Shown in pieces: positions 47,130-57,083 of a stretch of DNA of 64,000 bases. The stretch comes from Lachancea thermotolerans CBS 6340 (Eukaryota; Ascomycota; Saccharomycetes; Saccharomycetales; Saccharomycetaceae). Location: the NCBI RefSeq assembly GCF_000142805.1, contig NC_013077.1, positions 496,001-560,000 of the forward strand, given 5' to 3'. Within the stretch, counting starts at the first letter, position 1. Each line of letters starts with the position of its first letter. The position numbers and the translations under genes were made by a program. Under the pieces are notes generated by a model. It made no database searches and was not told the DNA's origin. It saw only the letters and a program-made list of their open reading frames with translations.

Positions 47130-48806
47130 ATGGAAGCCTCAGCTGGAACTGCGGTCGTCGGCGTGGAACACAGCAAGAGACGGCGCGATAGCGCGGATGC
47201 GGCCGAACCGCCGACTCTCACGCCCCCACACTCTACCCTTAGGAAGGCTGGTACGCCCGTCAAACGCGGCAAGAACCAACATCCGTTGTCGCCGGAGCTT
47301 TCGTCGCCCATCCGTCCTCATAAAACACGCAAATCGAAATCGGACACCCCACTTATCACCACGCGGTCTTCAAACTCGCAGACCCTTGAGGAGCTCATAG
47401 AAGCGTTCACGGACCGCAAGAGACTCCTGCTCCTGCAAGATCCCAACAAAAAGCCGCCTTTCTCTTACGCTATGCTAATCGGGCTGGCCATTCTTCAGTC
47501 CACTGAAGTCAGGCTCACGCTTTCTCAGATTTATCAATGGATCACTTACCACTTCCCTTACTACAAGTTGGGGGACTATGGCTGGCAAAACAGCATCAGG
47601 CACAACCTGTCGCTTAACGAGGCATTCGTTAAAGGCGAAAAGGCCCCGGATGGGAAAGGCCACTACTGGCAGGTCAAAAGCGGCTGCGAGGGCAAGTTTT
47701 TCAAGAGCGGACAGACCGACGACGAGGTCAGAACGAAGCTTCGTAAGCTTTGCTCCGACGTGCTCGCTGTCACTTCTAATCCTCGTTCGCCTGAGCCCGA
47801 GCTTCTCGGCAAATCGCTCTATGACGAAGGTACTACGACGGAGGTTGAACGTCGTCGCTTGGGCGGCCGGAAGCTCGATGACGTGTACGCACTCGACATA
47901 TCCTCCGATGAAGATGAAAGCTTTCAAGAACAAAGTATCAACAACCTCTCTAGGGTCGCTTCCTCGCCTGTTGGGCTGAGGGAAGCTCTATTGCCTTTTG
48001 AGCAGGCTAGTGCAAACAAGGAGGCAATTAATCAAGACGCATTCATTGGTGAGCTTTCACCTGCTATTCCTTACAGCGAAAATGACGCAGGTGCTTCAGA
48101 AACCAAAAACGAAACTGCTTTTCCCTCTCTAAGGAAGTCGTACTCTGCGGATTGCCCTCAACAAGAATTATGGAGTGCACCAAGCTTGACGTTATCGCCC
48201 AAGAAAGACGCCAAAAAGTACACATGTTCTTTTAACGCTAACTTTGAAGCTTCTCCGCACACTAGAACCCCAAAGACAGGACCTCTTTTGGAAGGCTTCG
48301 GGTCTCCCGGGTCCGAATTGGAAGGTGTGGACTTTACTGGCCCGCTAGATCTACTCAAAACACCGCAACTTAAGCACGCAAATAACCATGAGTTTTCATA
48401 CACGCCCCGTGGAAATACATCCATGAAAAAATGGCGCACGCCCACTGTTCTTTTCCAAGACTTCAGCCGCTCGCCTGTGCTGATGAATTCCGCTGGACCG
48501 CCAATGATGGTAATAGATGATTGTGTTTCAGAGGAAGTATCTTGCCGGAAACCAGATCCTTTCCAACTGGGGAAATTCTGCAGTCTTCCTCTATGTGAAT
48601 CGCAGACACACTCCCACAAGTTTTTCGAAAACATTAGGTATTCATCCGGGCTTTTTGGAGTGGACGTGTGCTCTGTATGGAAGCGAGCTGTGGAAGGCAG
48701 CAGGGAAACAGCTGACCGGTCAGGAAAGGAAACTCTGCTTGACACGCCCTTCCAGGGCACTAGCAGACGGGCAAGCACTAGTAAAGAGGACAGGGTTTAT
48801 GAATAG
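47130..48806 (+). CDS. HCM1: Forkhead transcription factor Hcm1
   Basis: Hcm1 drives S-phase expression of spindle, chromosome-segregation and budding genes. The 558-residue protein (564 in S. cerevisiae) has a forkhead DNA-binding domain at about residues 107-195: KKPPFSYAMLIGLAILQS, then the recognition helix WQNSIRHNLSLNEAF and the wing KGHYWQV. Basic stretches KRRRD and PHKTRKSK come before it and may serve nuclear import. The long C-terminus has many Ser/Thr-Pro sites (RTPKTG, LKTPQLK, PRGNTS), suited to Cdk control. Confidence 0.95.
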   Translation: MEASAGTAVVGVEHSKRRRDSADAAEPPTLTPPHSTLRKAGTPVKRGKNQHPLSPELSSPIRPHKTRKSKSDTPLITTRSSNSQTLEELIEAFTDRKRLLLLQDPNKKPPFSYAMLIGLAILQSTEVRLTLSQIYQWITYHFPYYKLGDYGWQNSIRHNLSLNEAFVKGEKAPDGKGHYWQVKSGCEGKFFKSGQTDDEVRTKLRKLCSDVLAVTSNPRSPEPELLGKSLYDEGTTTEVERRRLGGRKLDDVYALDISSDEDESFQEQSINNLSRVASSPVGLREALLPFEQASANKEAINQDAFIGELSPAIPYSENDAGASETKNETAFPSLRKSYSADCPQQELWSAPSLTLSPKKDAKKYTCSFNANFEASPHTRTPKTGPLLEGFGSPGSELEGVDFTGPLDLLKTPQLKHANNHEFSYTPRGNTSMKKWRTPTVLFQDFSRSPVLMNSAGPPMMVIDDCVSEEVSCRKPDPFQLGKFCSLPLCESQTHSHKFFENIRYSSGLFGVDVCSVWKRAVEGSRETADRSGKETLLDTPFQGTSRRASTSKEDRVYE

Positions 48807-49635
48807 GGAAAGGGTTAGTTTTTTTTGGGTTAGAGGTTTGTTGTTGGGCTTGTTCACTCATTGATGAGGATATGTAACAGTAGAAAATAGAAGGAATGGA
48901 GCTTTTGGGATTGAGCGGTTTGCAGCAGGTGCAGCCGGCGTTGTTTAGGTCTAGCCAAGTGTATAGCTATAAATTTAAATTCTCCCGGAATGACTAAACG
49001 CGCCTAATCTATCACCGCCGATTTGGTCTACGGGTTGCGTCTACGGGTGAGAGAGTCTAGAGGAAGAAAAGACCCTGATCTGTCGGAGCATGCCACGAAA
49101 TTGCTTCAATAGAGGTTGTCAACGTGTGTATCAAAAGACGATGATCCGTCCAGACATATCATTCGCTGAGTGCAACGAAGCTCACAACAAAAACTTTATC
49201 TGCTTCAAAGAACGAGAACATGACTTGACCCAGCATCCCATTGCCAATATACAAAGGTACGTTTAAAGCTTCCAGGGTCCTGCTAATATCGCACAACCCC
49301 AAATTTTCCGGCTACCTTGTAATCTTGCAATTAATGTCCGGTAATGTCCACAAGAAGACCCCACCTTTGTTTGAGGTTAGGCGTCATTAAAAACCGTTTT
49401 CTACTCAAGTTCTGTATCTTGTTACCGCGCATCCTTCAACATGATGATCTGAGTTGCTATACGCTTCTCATAGTTCTTAACACTTGTTGTAAAAGTTGCA
49501 AAATGTCATCGAGCACGCATAGCATAAGTTATCAGCAACACATCGGTCGGAAGAATAGAGGGCTCAAAGCTGCTTGAAACGCACTCTAGAAGCTCAACTC
49601 GCTGGTTTTGTCCGCTAAGTTAGAGAGAAAAGAAA
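48807..49635. other. 829-bp spacer before RAD18
   Basis: It contains T-runs after HCM1, an ACGCGCC near 48998, and a small direct repeat AATGTCC at about 49332-49348. No credible ORF or RNA gene was seen. Confidence 0.5.
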
Positions 49636-51018
49636 ATGTCGAGACTGCCGAAACTCAGCGAGCAAATACAAGATGTTTCCGATCCCAGAGACTTTCTGCG
49701 AACTAAACTACCTGAACTTGTGGACCTTGATACACTCCTCAGATGTCATATTTGCAAAGGCTTCATTAAGACACCGGTACTTACTCCCTGCGGCCATACG
49801 TTCTGCTCTCTGTGTATTAGAGAATACTTAAACAGAGAGCTGAAGTGCCCTTTATGTCTTGCGGAGTTGAGAGAATCGATGCTGAGAAGTGAGTTCCTTG
49901 TTAACGAGATCATCGCCAGTTATGTGGGTCTGCGATCAAAGCTGCTTGAAATCGCGCGAAGCGGGCCAGATGGTACGGTACCGCACAGTGATACCTCTTT
50001 GATCGAAATCGCACCGGGCGATGAAGGAGCTCACGAACTATCAGGAGACGACGACTTACAGATCATTGAAACTAGGCGAAACAGGCCTGCCAAGCGTAAC
50101 GCTGAGATTGTCCTGATGCCCTCGAAAAAATCACGTCGTGACTCCGAGAAGCCTGGCATTTCATCAATGATTAGCAAATCTAAGAGTCCAGCGCTGCCCG
50201 AGGACAGCGCTGAATGTCCAATTTGTCAAAAGCATTTTCCGCTCGAGTACCTACAAAGGACGCACTTGGATGAATGCTTGACGATGGGCTCCCTGGGTGC
50301 TGCAGCGAAGCCTACAAGCCCGCCCAAAATTGGAAAAGCGAGCAATGAAACCACAGTCTCTGTTCAACCTGCAGCAGAACGCATTTCTGAGCCCTCAGTT
50401 TCAGCTAATACCACGCATAGTAATAGGTATTTGGAATCTGGCCAAAAACAAGGGGTCGCGAGACTTGCAAAACTAAACTTCTCTTCGATGAGCATGCAAC
50501 AGCTCAAGTCAAAGCTTACATCTTTAAAGCTTTCTACCATTGGAAGCCGGCAGCAGCTTATTAATAGATACAACCATTATGAGATGTTATGGAACAGCAA
50601 TTTCATGGACTCTATAGAACCCTTGGAGGAAAAGGAGCTGCGAAGGAGACTTGCAAGCTGGGAGGCAACGCATAATTCTTCGGAAGGTACACTAAGAAAA
50701 GGCAATATCTCGAAACTGCTCAACAAGAATTCCACCACAAGAATAAAGGATTTCAAAACAGATCGTTTCGACAGAAAAGGTTGGATACTTGCACATCAAC
50801 AGGAATTCAATGAACTTTTAGAGGAAGCGCGTCACAACCTTGCCAAAGCAAATAAAATGAAATACTCGGCATCCAATCAGGATGAGGTTGAAGACGCCGA
50901 ACAAGCAGAAAGCCACCCCAACAGCATTTCATGCGAAAAGGGTGAGATACCCAGCAACCAACTGGTCGTGAAAACTGAAGAGATTTCAACCTCAAGCCAG
51001 GGTACCACAGGTGTTTAA
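49636..51018 (+). CDS. RAD18: E3 ubiquitin ligase Rad18
   Basis: Rad18, with the E2 enzyme Rad6, monoubiquitinates PCNA at K164 in post-replication repair. The 460-residue protein (487 in S. cerevisiae) has a RING finger at residues 37-75 (CHICKGFIKTPVLTPCGHTF, then CSLC and CPLC). A UBZ4 zinc finger lies at about residue 194 (CPICQKHFP...THLDEC). A SAP DNA-binding domain follows at about 280-315 (MSMQQLKSKLTSLKLSTIGS), and then the Rad6-binding region. All zinc ligands are present. Confidence 0.96.
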   Translation: MSRLPKLSEQIQDVSDPRDFLRTKLPELVDLDTLLRCHICKGFIKTPVLTPCGHTFCSLCIREYLNRELKCPLCLAELRESMLRSEFLVNEIIASYVGLRSKLLEIARSGPDGTVPHSDTSLIEIAPGDEGAHELSGDDDLQIIETRRNRPAKRNAEIVLMPSKKSRRDSEKPGISSMISKSKSPALPEDSAECPICQKHFPLEYLQRTHLDECLTMGSLGAAAKPTSPPKIGKASNETTVSVQPAAERISEPSVSANTTHSNRYLESGQKQGVARLAKLNFSSMSMQQLKSKLTSLKLSTIGSRQQLINRYNHYEMLWNSNFMDSIEPLEEKELRRRLASWEATHNSSEGTLRKGNISKLLNKNSTTRIKDFKTDRFDRKGWILAHQQEFNELLEEARHNLAKANKMKYSASNQDEVEDAEQAESHPNSISCEKGEIPSNQLVVKTEEISTSSQGTTGV

Positions 51019-51100
51019 TATAACTGTTTCTCTGGGCACACCTATAAACAATAAGCGAGTTATTTAATGAATTTCATACGTATCATCATCTGCACTACCT

Positions 51101-54100
51101 CTAAAGCTCATCATGCGTCACTTCAGTCTGCATTGAAGTGGCGCTGGTTTCCTCCACTGAGCCCGATGCGCTAACAGATGAACTTCCGGCGGTGCTATCA
51201 CCAGATTGTGAGCCAACAGGTTCCGAGTAGCTCTCTGTATCTTTGGGTTCTCTTGACACACTTGGCTCAGGGGTGGATTGTGGCAGCGGATCAGCAACCT
51301 CAATCTGAGAAGGATAGACTTGCTCTGAATATATTTGCGCATCAGCCTCCAGCTCTTCATCTTCAATAGGTGAACGCTTCTCTTCAGAGTAAGTTTCATC
51401 TTCTGGAGTGAATCTGTTCTCGAAATCATCAGGAAGAGCGATTGAGTTCGTTGGTGCGTTGGTATTGGAAGAAGGATTTTTGCCCCATGAAGAAATGTGT
51501 GGAGAACTTGTTTTTATTTCATCAGTCTTTTCGGTGCTTTGCAATTCTTCTGGTGTACTTAAATGCACCTTAGCTTCAGCAACTTCTGTTTCAGATTGCG
51601 CACTGTTGGAAGATTTTGGTACCTTGTTTAAATTGGACGACTCTGTGCTAGCCATTAACTGGACCGGAGAGACAATTCCAGTGGCTGAGGCCTGAGTTGG
51701 GATCACATTCGATTCTGTTTTTGCTTTAGAACCATCACTCTCGTCCTGAGAAATAGCCTGGCTCAAAGTTGTAGGGGCAGCGCTCTTGTCTTCAACTGCA
51801 GTGCTAGCTGTTGTAGTAATAATCTCTGATCTGGCGGGTTCCTGGGAACGTGAAGGTGAGGAAGTGTTTATTTCTTTGGCTTTCTTGGATTCTGAGGATA
51901 AAGAGGAGTTTGCGATAGTACTAGATACCGAGTTAGCAATTGGTGAGCTGGCAATTTGAGTGTTGGTAGTGTCCGAAATGAATGATGAGGGAGAAGAAGC
52001 ATCATAGGTTTTGTTCTCTGTTACAGGCTCCTCTGAGCTGATTGCATCTGAGGCTCCAGCTGAGGCTTTCAAGTCAAAGTCCCTTTCTCTTTCAGTATCC
52101 TGGAGTTCTCCAAACTCTGAATTCGCTTTTTTTGGAGAATCAGCACTAGCGACGCGCCCAGTAGCTGAAAATGCTGGTGTGGTGGTTAGGGAAGTAGCTT
52201 CTTGATTCGAGAATGATGAGTGTGTTTTCACGGGTGCTTCTGCCAGTGCAGGCGATAAGGCTTGTGTGGATGCCTCAGGGATTGCATTCGCAGATTTCTC
52301 AACAGGTTTTTCGTTTGAAACATCTCTAGCAATTTTTGGCGTTAACTCTGGGACCGTTGAAGCGCTTTTTGAGCTTTCTTCTGATACTGCCACTCGCGTT
52401 TCGGGCGAGCTTTCTTCAATAGGTGTATCCATAGGGGAAGCTTTAGACGCTGAGGGTAGTTTGCTAACTGGTTCCCCCAGAGATATGTTGCTAGAAGCTC
52501 CAGACGAAGCCGATGAGATCTTGTGCGACGGCGATGCTTCTTCGCCCTTGGAATTTCCTGCTGTCAGAGAAATTCCCGAGTGGACGTCTGAGCTTTGCAC
52601 CGATGTGGGTGTTGGTTGCTGCTCTAAAGTTTTATCAACTTCGTAAAATTGTTGCTGCGCTTTGCTTTTATTAAGCCCATTTTCCGTGCTAATGTCATTT
52701 GAGTCCGAAAGCAGAGCTTCCGATTCACTAGATGACTTTTGAGTTGCTTGAGTGGGTTTTTCTTCGCTTGCTGAGACAGCGCTTTCCTGAACTCCAGAAA
52801 TTGAAGCTGTCATAGATGCAGAAACTGTCATAGATGAAGAAGCTTCTGAGTTGGCGCTTTCATTCTCCGCTGAGATTTCCTCAAGAGAGCTTGGAAAGTA
52901 TTCTGGTTCTTCAACAGTGCTTGCATCTGAAGTCAATAGCGGGTCCTCTGGTACTGGGCTAGACCAAGAGCTCGAGTACGGGGATGTTGTTGACAGCTCT
53001 GGGACAGTTGTTTCATAGATTGGCGTATTAACCGAAGAGCTCTCGGTAGGAGCAAAGTTTGTGTGGGTTTCAATACTGACAACGTCACCTACCAAAGTGG
53101 TCTGGCGAAAAACATCGTTCATGATGAAAGAGTCCCTTCTGGCGTTCCATTTGGCAACTCCATAACGGTACGCTTTGGTATGCAAGTCATACTTGTAGGA
53201 TATCTGTACAGCAGCAGCAACGACAACAATTAAGACAAAGTTGATAAAGAGCTTGACGATCCGCTCAAGGATAGGAACGGACGTGGCAAGCTTGTCAGGT
53301 ACCAAAATGACATGGATAGTGTTAGCGGCAGAGACACTAGCAAGTATCTTCCCGTTGGGGGAAAAGGCCACTTTAGTGATAGCAAAGGAGTGGACTTGCT
53401 TAAAGAATTTGGCAACCGTCAGATTTTTTAGACGCACAAGCACGATGGAGTTGTCATTTCCCGAGAGCGCAGCGAGCTGACCCGTTGGATCGACGTCCAT
53501 CGACGTAACTCCTCTGAGCTTAGTGGTGACGAGCCGAGTTTTGAGTACGGACGTTGTGCCACTCTTCAAGCTCACCTTGGACAAGACAATCCCTGTTCCT
53601 TTCTTCAGAGCAGCGGCAATTAGGACTGTGTCCTCACCGATGAACTTGATCTTGGAAAGCGCCCAACTCTTGTCAAAGTCGGTTTTTCTTACAATGAAAC
53701 GGCCCGTCACAATGGAGATCACCTCTAGAGTAGAGGATGTAATGTAGCTGAGCACCTTGCCATCAGGACTGAAATGAAGGTCTTTGACGTCGTTGCCGGT
53801 TTCGATTTCGTAGGTCTCAGTGAGCAGGTTAGGGTTCATGATGCGGATTACTGTGGGCACCTTGGATGATGCTATCGCCGCCACAGATCCATCCTGAGAC
53901 ATGTACGTGAGCTTAGTGTAGTCTTCGAACTTGCTCGAATGATCCATGTCAATGCTAGCTACAAACTTCAGGTGCTCATTTTCGAAGACATACTTGCGTA
54001 AATGCAGGTTCTCCCCTGTCGCCTTGATCTTCTCAGAGTTTTCGTTGCACCCCATTAGAATAATGTTGTTGGCCGCATCAAGTGTAGTTGGTGAGTCGTC

Positions 54101-54316
54101 GTTCTCGTTTAATGTCAATTCCCGGAAACGCTTGATCACCTTCCGCTTGTCAAAGCTCACCTGAAGGGCAGTCAGTTTGTTGGGGATGCCATTGTTGCCC
54201 TCTCCTCCGCCGCCCGCAACCAGCAAGACATTGTCATTGAGAAACCTGGCCCCATACGCCGGATATCCGATGTTGTACACCGCTTGTTGGAATTTCATGG
54301 TGCGTTTGTGACTCAT
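51101..54316 (-). CDS. SEC12: Sar1 guanine-nucleotide exchange factor of the ER (Sec12/Sed4)
   Basis: Sec12 activates Sar1 to begin COPII coat assembly at ER exit sites. The 1071-residue protein has an N-terminal cytosolic beta-propeller (about 1-350) with the catalytic potassium loop GGGGEGNNGIPNKL at residues 35-48. One membrane span is at about 357-377 (FINFVLIVVVAAAVQISYKY). A Ser/Glu/Pro-rich lumenal region of about 690 residues follows, ending in the ER-retrieval signal HDEL. S. cerevisiae has two WGD copies: Sec12 (471 residues, active GEF) and Sed4 (1065, long lumenal domain). This single gene joins the Sec12-type loop with a Sed4-type length. A second ATG at 54298 matches the S. cerevisiae Sec12 start MKF. 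Confidence 0.94.
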   Translation of the reverse strand: MSHKRTMKFQQAVYNIGYPAYGARFLNDNVLLVAGGGGEGNNGIPNKLTALQVSFDKRKVIKRFRELTLNENDDSPTTLDAANNIILMGCNENSEKIKATGENLHLRKYVFENEHLKFVASIDMDHSSKFEDYTKLTYMSQDGSVAAIASSKVPTVIRIMNPNLLTETYEIETGNDVKDLHFSPDGKVLSYITSSTLEVISIVTGRFIVRKTDFDKSWALSKIKFIGEDTVLIAAALKKGTGIVLSKVSLKSGTTSVLKTRLVTTKLRGVTSMDVDPTGQLAALSGNDNSIVLVRLKNLTVAKFFKQVHSFAITKVAFSPNGKILASVSAANTIHVILVPDKLATSVPILERIVKLFINFVLIVVVAAAVQISYKYDLHTKAYRYGVAKWNARRDSFIMNDVFRQTTLVGDVVSIETHTNFAPTESSSVNTPIYETTVPELSTTSPYSSSWSSPVPEDPLLTSDASTVEEPEYFPSSLEEISAENESANSEASSSMTVSASMTASISGVQESAVSASEEKPTQATQKSSSESEALLSDSNDISTENGLNKSKAQQQFYEVDKTLEQQPTPTSVQSSDVHSGISLTAGNSKGEEASPSHKISSASSGASSNISLGEPVSKLPSASKASPMDTPIEESSPETRVAVSEESSKSASTVPELTPKIARDVSNEKPVEKSANAIPEASTQALSPALAEAPVKTHSSFSNQEATSLTTTPAFSATGRVASADSPKKANSEFGELQDTERERDFDLKASAGASDAISSEEPVTENKTYDASSPSSFISDTTNTQIASSPIANSVSSTIANSSLSSESKKAKEINTSSPSRSQEPARSEIITTTASTAVEDKSAAPTTLSQAISQDESDGSKAKTESNVIPTQASATGIVSPVQLMASTESSNLNKVPKSSNSAQSETEVAEAKVHLSTPEELQSTEKTDEIKTSSPHISSWGKNPSSNTNAPTNSIALPDDFENRFTPEDETYSEEKRSPIEDEELEADAQIYSEQVYPSQIEVADPLPQSTPEPSVSREPKDTESYSEPVGSQSGDSTAGSSSVSASGSVEETSATSMQTEVTHDEL

Positions 54317-54406
54317 TCCATTTGCAGGTACGTGTACAAGATATAACTTGATATCTATGATTTTTTAAAAGATCGGACCCTCTGATGCTCAGCGAGACAC
54401 AAGGGC

Positions 54407-55324
54407 ATGGCTAGAAAAGTTCTGTCGATCCAGTCGCATGTTGTGCATGGCTACGTCGGCAACAAGGCCGCGACTTTCCCATTGCAGTATCGAGGCTGGG
54501 ACGTTGATGCTTTGAACACTGTGCAATTCTCGAATCACCCCGGCTACGGACATTTTAAAGGCTTTCGATCCGAGGCCTCAGACCTTCAGGGGATCATCGA
54601 GAAGGGTCTTCTGGGAGGGCTGGATATCCAGTATGACGCGGTATTGACAGGGTACTTGCCAGACATCGAAGGTCTGCGAGCTATAGGAAAGACGTTGATA
54701 AAGCTCTGCGAGAAAGACCATCGCGTGAAGTGGGTCCTGGACCCAGTTCTGGGCGACAACGGAAAGCTTTATGTACCTGAGGAAGCGATCCCTGTATACC
54801 GAGATATCCTCACCCATGGTGCGGTCTATCTAGCGACACCAAATCAGTTTGAAATGGAAGTTTTGACGGGTGTGCAGATCTGCGACTTAGCCTCCCTGAA
54901 GCAAAGCATCCAGCAGTTTCACGAACTCTACCCTCGAGTCCAGAATGTGGTGGTGACAAGCGTCAGTTTCCACTCTGCTGGCGACAGCATTTCGGAACTT
55001 ATTTGCGCGTGCAGTGAGCAGGAGTCCAGACGGGCTCACTACTTCAAAGTTCCTAAGATCGACGCTCAATTTAGCGGCAGTGGTGACTTGTGCAGCGCAT
55101 TACTACTTGACTCCTTCTTGACCCAGAATCCGGCTGCTAGGGATCTATGCGCTGCCCTGAACCAGGTGCTTTCGCTGGTTGATAGCATCCTCCTGAACAC
55201 TTTTGAACTTTACAAGGCGAGTATTGCGGCGCCACCACTCAAGATAAACGATCTAAGACTAATTGAGTCCCGCGAGCTCTTGAAGCAAACCACGGCTCCT
55301 AAGTACGTTCCCATCAAGCTGTAG
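54407..55324 (+). CDS. BUD17: Pyridoxal kinase-like protein Bud17
   Basis: This is a ribokinase-fold vitamin B6 kinase of 305 residues (317 in S. cerevisiae Bud17). The start MARKVLSIQSHVVHGYVGNK is the substrate-binding N-terminus. VLDPVLGDNGKLYV binds the nucleotide and the phosphate site GSGD (FSGSGDLCSALLLD) lies near residue 225. S. cerevisiae has a relative, Bud16, but BUD17 is the one beside SEC12 and the CPR gene, so synteny decides. It is divergent from SEC12 with only 90 bp between the start codons. Confidence 0.9.
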   Translation: MARKVLSIQSHVVHGYVGNKAATFPLQYRGWDVDALNTVQFSNHPGYGHFKGFRSEASDLQGIIEKGLLGGLDIQYDAVLTGYLPDIEGLRAIGKTLIKLCEKDHRVKWVLDPVLGDNGKLYVPEEAIPVYRDILTHGAVYLATPNQFEMEVLTGVQICDLASLKQSIQQFHELYPRVQNVVVTSVSFHSAGDSISELICACSEQESRRAHYFKVPKIDAQFSGSGDLCSALLLDSFLTQNPAARDLCAALNQVLSLVDSILLNTFELYKASIAAPPLKINDLRLIESRELLKQTTAPKYVPIKL

Positions 55325-55456
55325 ACCCTCACTAGCTGCTGTCCAGCGTACGCTATCAGTACCTCCACTCCGTTTTCAGTGATATATTATCTGTAAGATT
55401 AAAGATCATCTCAGCGCATAGAATCACCAAAACTCATTCAAGGATAACAGTTCTTG

Positions 55457-57004
55457 ATGGACGACACAAAGAGCCTGAAGCGCCGTACGCGCTTCAGAAT
55501 CTTTAAGTCACATCTCGGTTTAGCGAGTTTCGTTCTGGCAACGATTTGCGCAGTTCTGTTGTGGTACAAAAAGCATGAATATACAAGTGTAAGCATTAGG
55601 GATCGTGGTAGCTCACAATCCTCTTTCCGGCTCACACGTACCTACAGACATGGTATAAGTCAAGACCCTTATATGCAAGTCTTAGACATTGATGAGCAGG
55701 TTTTGCAGGCCGGCCAGGAGCGCTTCATGGAACATGTCAGTATGTTGAGCGACGAAGAAGCGCAGGACGATGACATGTGGACCTCTAAACCAGAGTATTC
55801 CACTAGCAACCCATTAGACTTCGAATTTCGGCTAGCTTCTGAGCCGCTGCGTATGAAACGCATGTTGCATCGTGACCCGCAGTTTGTGGAGTCGTACCTT
55901 GACTTCTCACACGAAAACCCTCATATGGCCGCGAAAGTGAACCTTGAGTGGATTGACAAGACGGTGCTAGTCCCTAACGTGAGCGATAAACAAACGGTGA
56001 TCAGCTTGGCGCTTATGTCGTCTGACGCATACGTTAGGCTCCCGCACACGGGAGACTGGAGGAATCTCACGGAGCCCTGGAATCATACCCACAACTCCGG
56101 GCACGGGTGGGAGAACGACGGATTGCGAGGCCATCTATTTGTTAACAGTGAGCAAGACATTGTAGTGATGGCCGTCAAGGGCACAAGTGCTCGGGGGCTT
56201 GCTGGTTCTGGAGAAGACGAGACGACGGTGAACGACCAAATTAACGATAATCTGTTATTCTCATGCTGCTGTGCTAGGATTAGCTACCTGTGGACAACCG
56301 TTTGCGATTGCTATATGAAGTCTTACACATGCGACGAGACATGTCTTGAGCAGGAATTAAGCAGAAAGGACAGATATTATAAGGCTGTGTTAAATTTCTA
56401 CAAGGACGTTGTGGCAGAGTACCCTAACTCCACCATTTGGGTGACTGGTCACTCGCTAGGGGGCGCACTAGCTAGTTTACTAGGCCGCACTTACGGTCTT
56501 CCTGTTGTTGCATTTGAGGCTCCAGGGGAGCTTCTTGCTACTCGAAGGCTTCACCTGCCAATGCCTCCTGGTTATCCAGATTATCTCGAGGGCATATGGC
56601 ATTTTGGAAATACAGCTGATCCCATTTTTATGGGTACTTGTAACGGCGCTAGCTCTTCCTGTTCGATTGCAGGCTACGCCATGGAGACTTCATGTCACAC
56701 AGGAAAGGTCTGCGTTTATGATGTGGTCAAGGATAAAGGCTGGCACGTCAGCATGCTAAACCACAGAATTCACAAGGTGATCGACGGGGTAATTGACAGT
56801 TACGAGGGCCCCGCTCGGTGTATTCCCCCAGGTCCTTGCCACGATTGCTACAACTGGAAGTATGTTCAAAAAGGCCATTCTTCCAGTGTGTCGCAAACGC
56901 GTTCCCCCAAAACAACAAGTACTAGCACAGTTCCACCCGAACCCACAATAACGAGCAGCTGCGTAGGCCGCAACTGGATTGGGATCTGCACGGAATATGA
57001 GTAA
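55457..57004 (+). CDS. ATG15: Vacuolar phospholipase Atg15
   Basis: Atg15 breaks down autophagic and multivesicular-body membranes inside the vacuole. The ATG at 55457 gives 515 residues (520 in S. cerevisiae). A basic N-terminus and one signal-anchor span (LGLASFVLATICAVLLWY, about residues 22-39) fit delivery by the multivesicular-body pathway. The lipase motif GHSLGGA is at about residues 330-336, with nucleophile Ser332. The paired-cysteine segment (CCCARISYLW, CDCYMKSYTC) is typical. N-glycosylation sequons such as NLT and NHT are present. Confidence 0.95.
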   Translation: MDDTKSLKRRTRFRIFKSHLGLASFVLATICAVLLWYKKHEYTSVSIRDRGSSQSSFRLTRTYRHGISQDPYMQVLDIDEQVLQAGQERFMEHVSMLSDEEAQDDDMWTSKPEYSTSNPLDFEFRLASEPLRMKRMLHRDPQFVESYLDFSHENPHMAAKVNLEWIDKTVLVPNVSDKQTVISLALMSSDAYVRLPHTGDWRNLTEPWNHTHNSGHGWENDGLRGHLFVNSEQDIVVMAVKGTSARGLAGSGEDETTVNDQINDNLLFSCCCARISYLWTTVCDCYMKSYTCDETCLEQELSRKDRYYKAVLNFYKDVVAEYPNSTIWVTGHSLGGALASLLGRTYGLPVVAFEAPGELLATRRLHLPMPPGYPDYLEGIWHFGNTADPIFMGTCNGASSSCSIAGYAMETSCHTGKVCVYDVVKDKGWHVSMLNHRIHKVIDGVIDSYEGPARCIPPGPCHDCYNWKYVQKGHSSSVSQTRSPKTTSTSTVPPEPTITSSCVGRNWIGICTEYE

Positions 57005-57083
57005 GCCTATTTCTATATATATAACATTAGTCTAGTTTCAACAACCCAAGGAGTTTATCATGTTGTGGAGGCACCTTCTGAAA

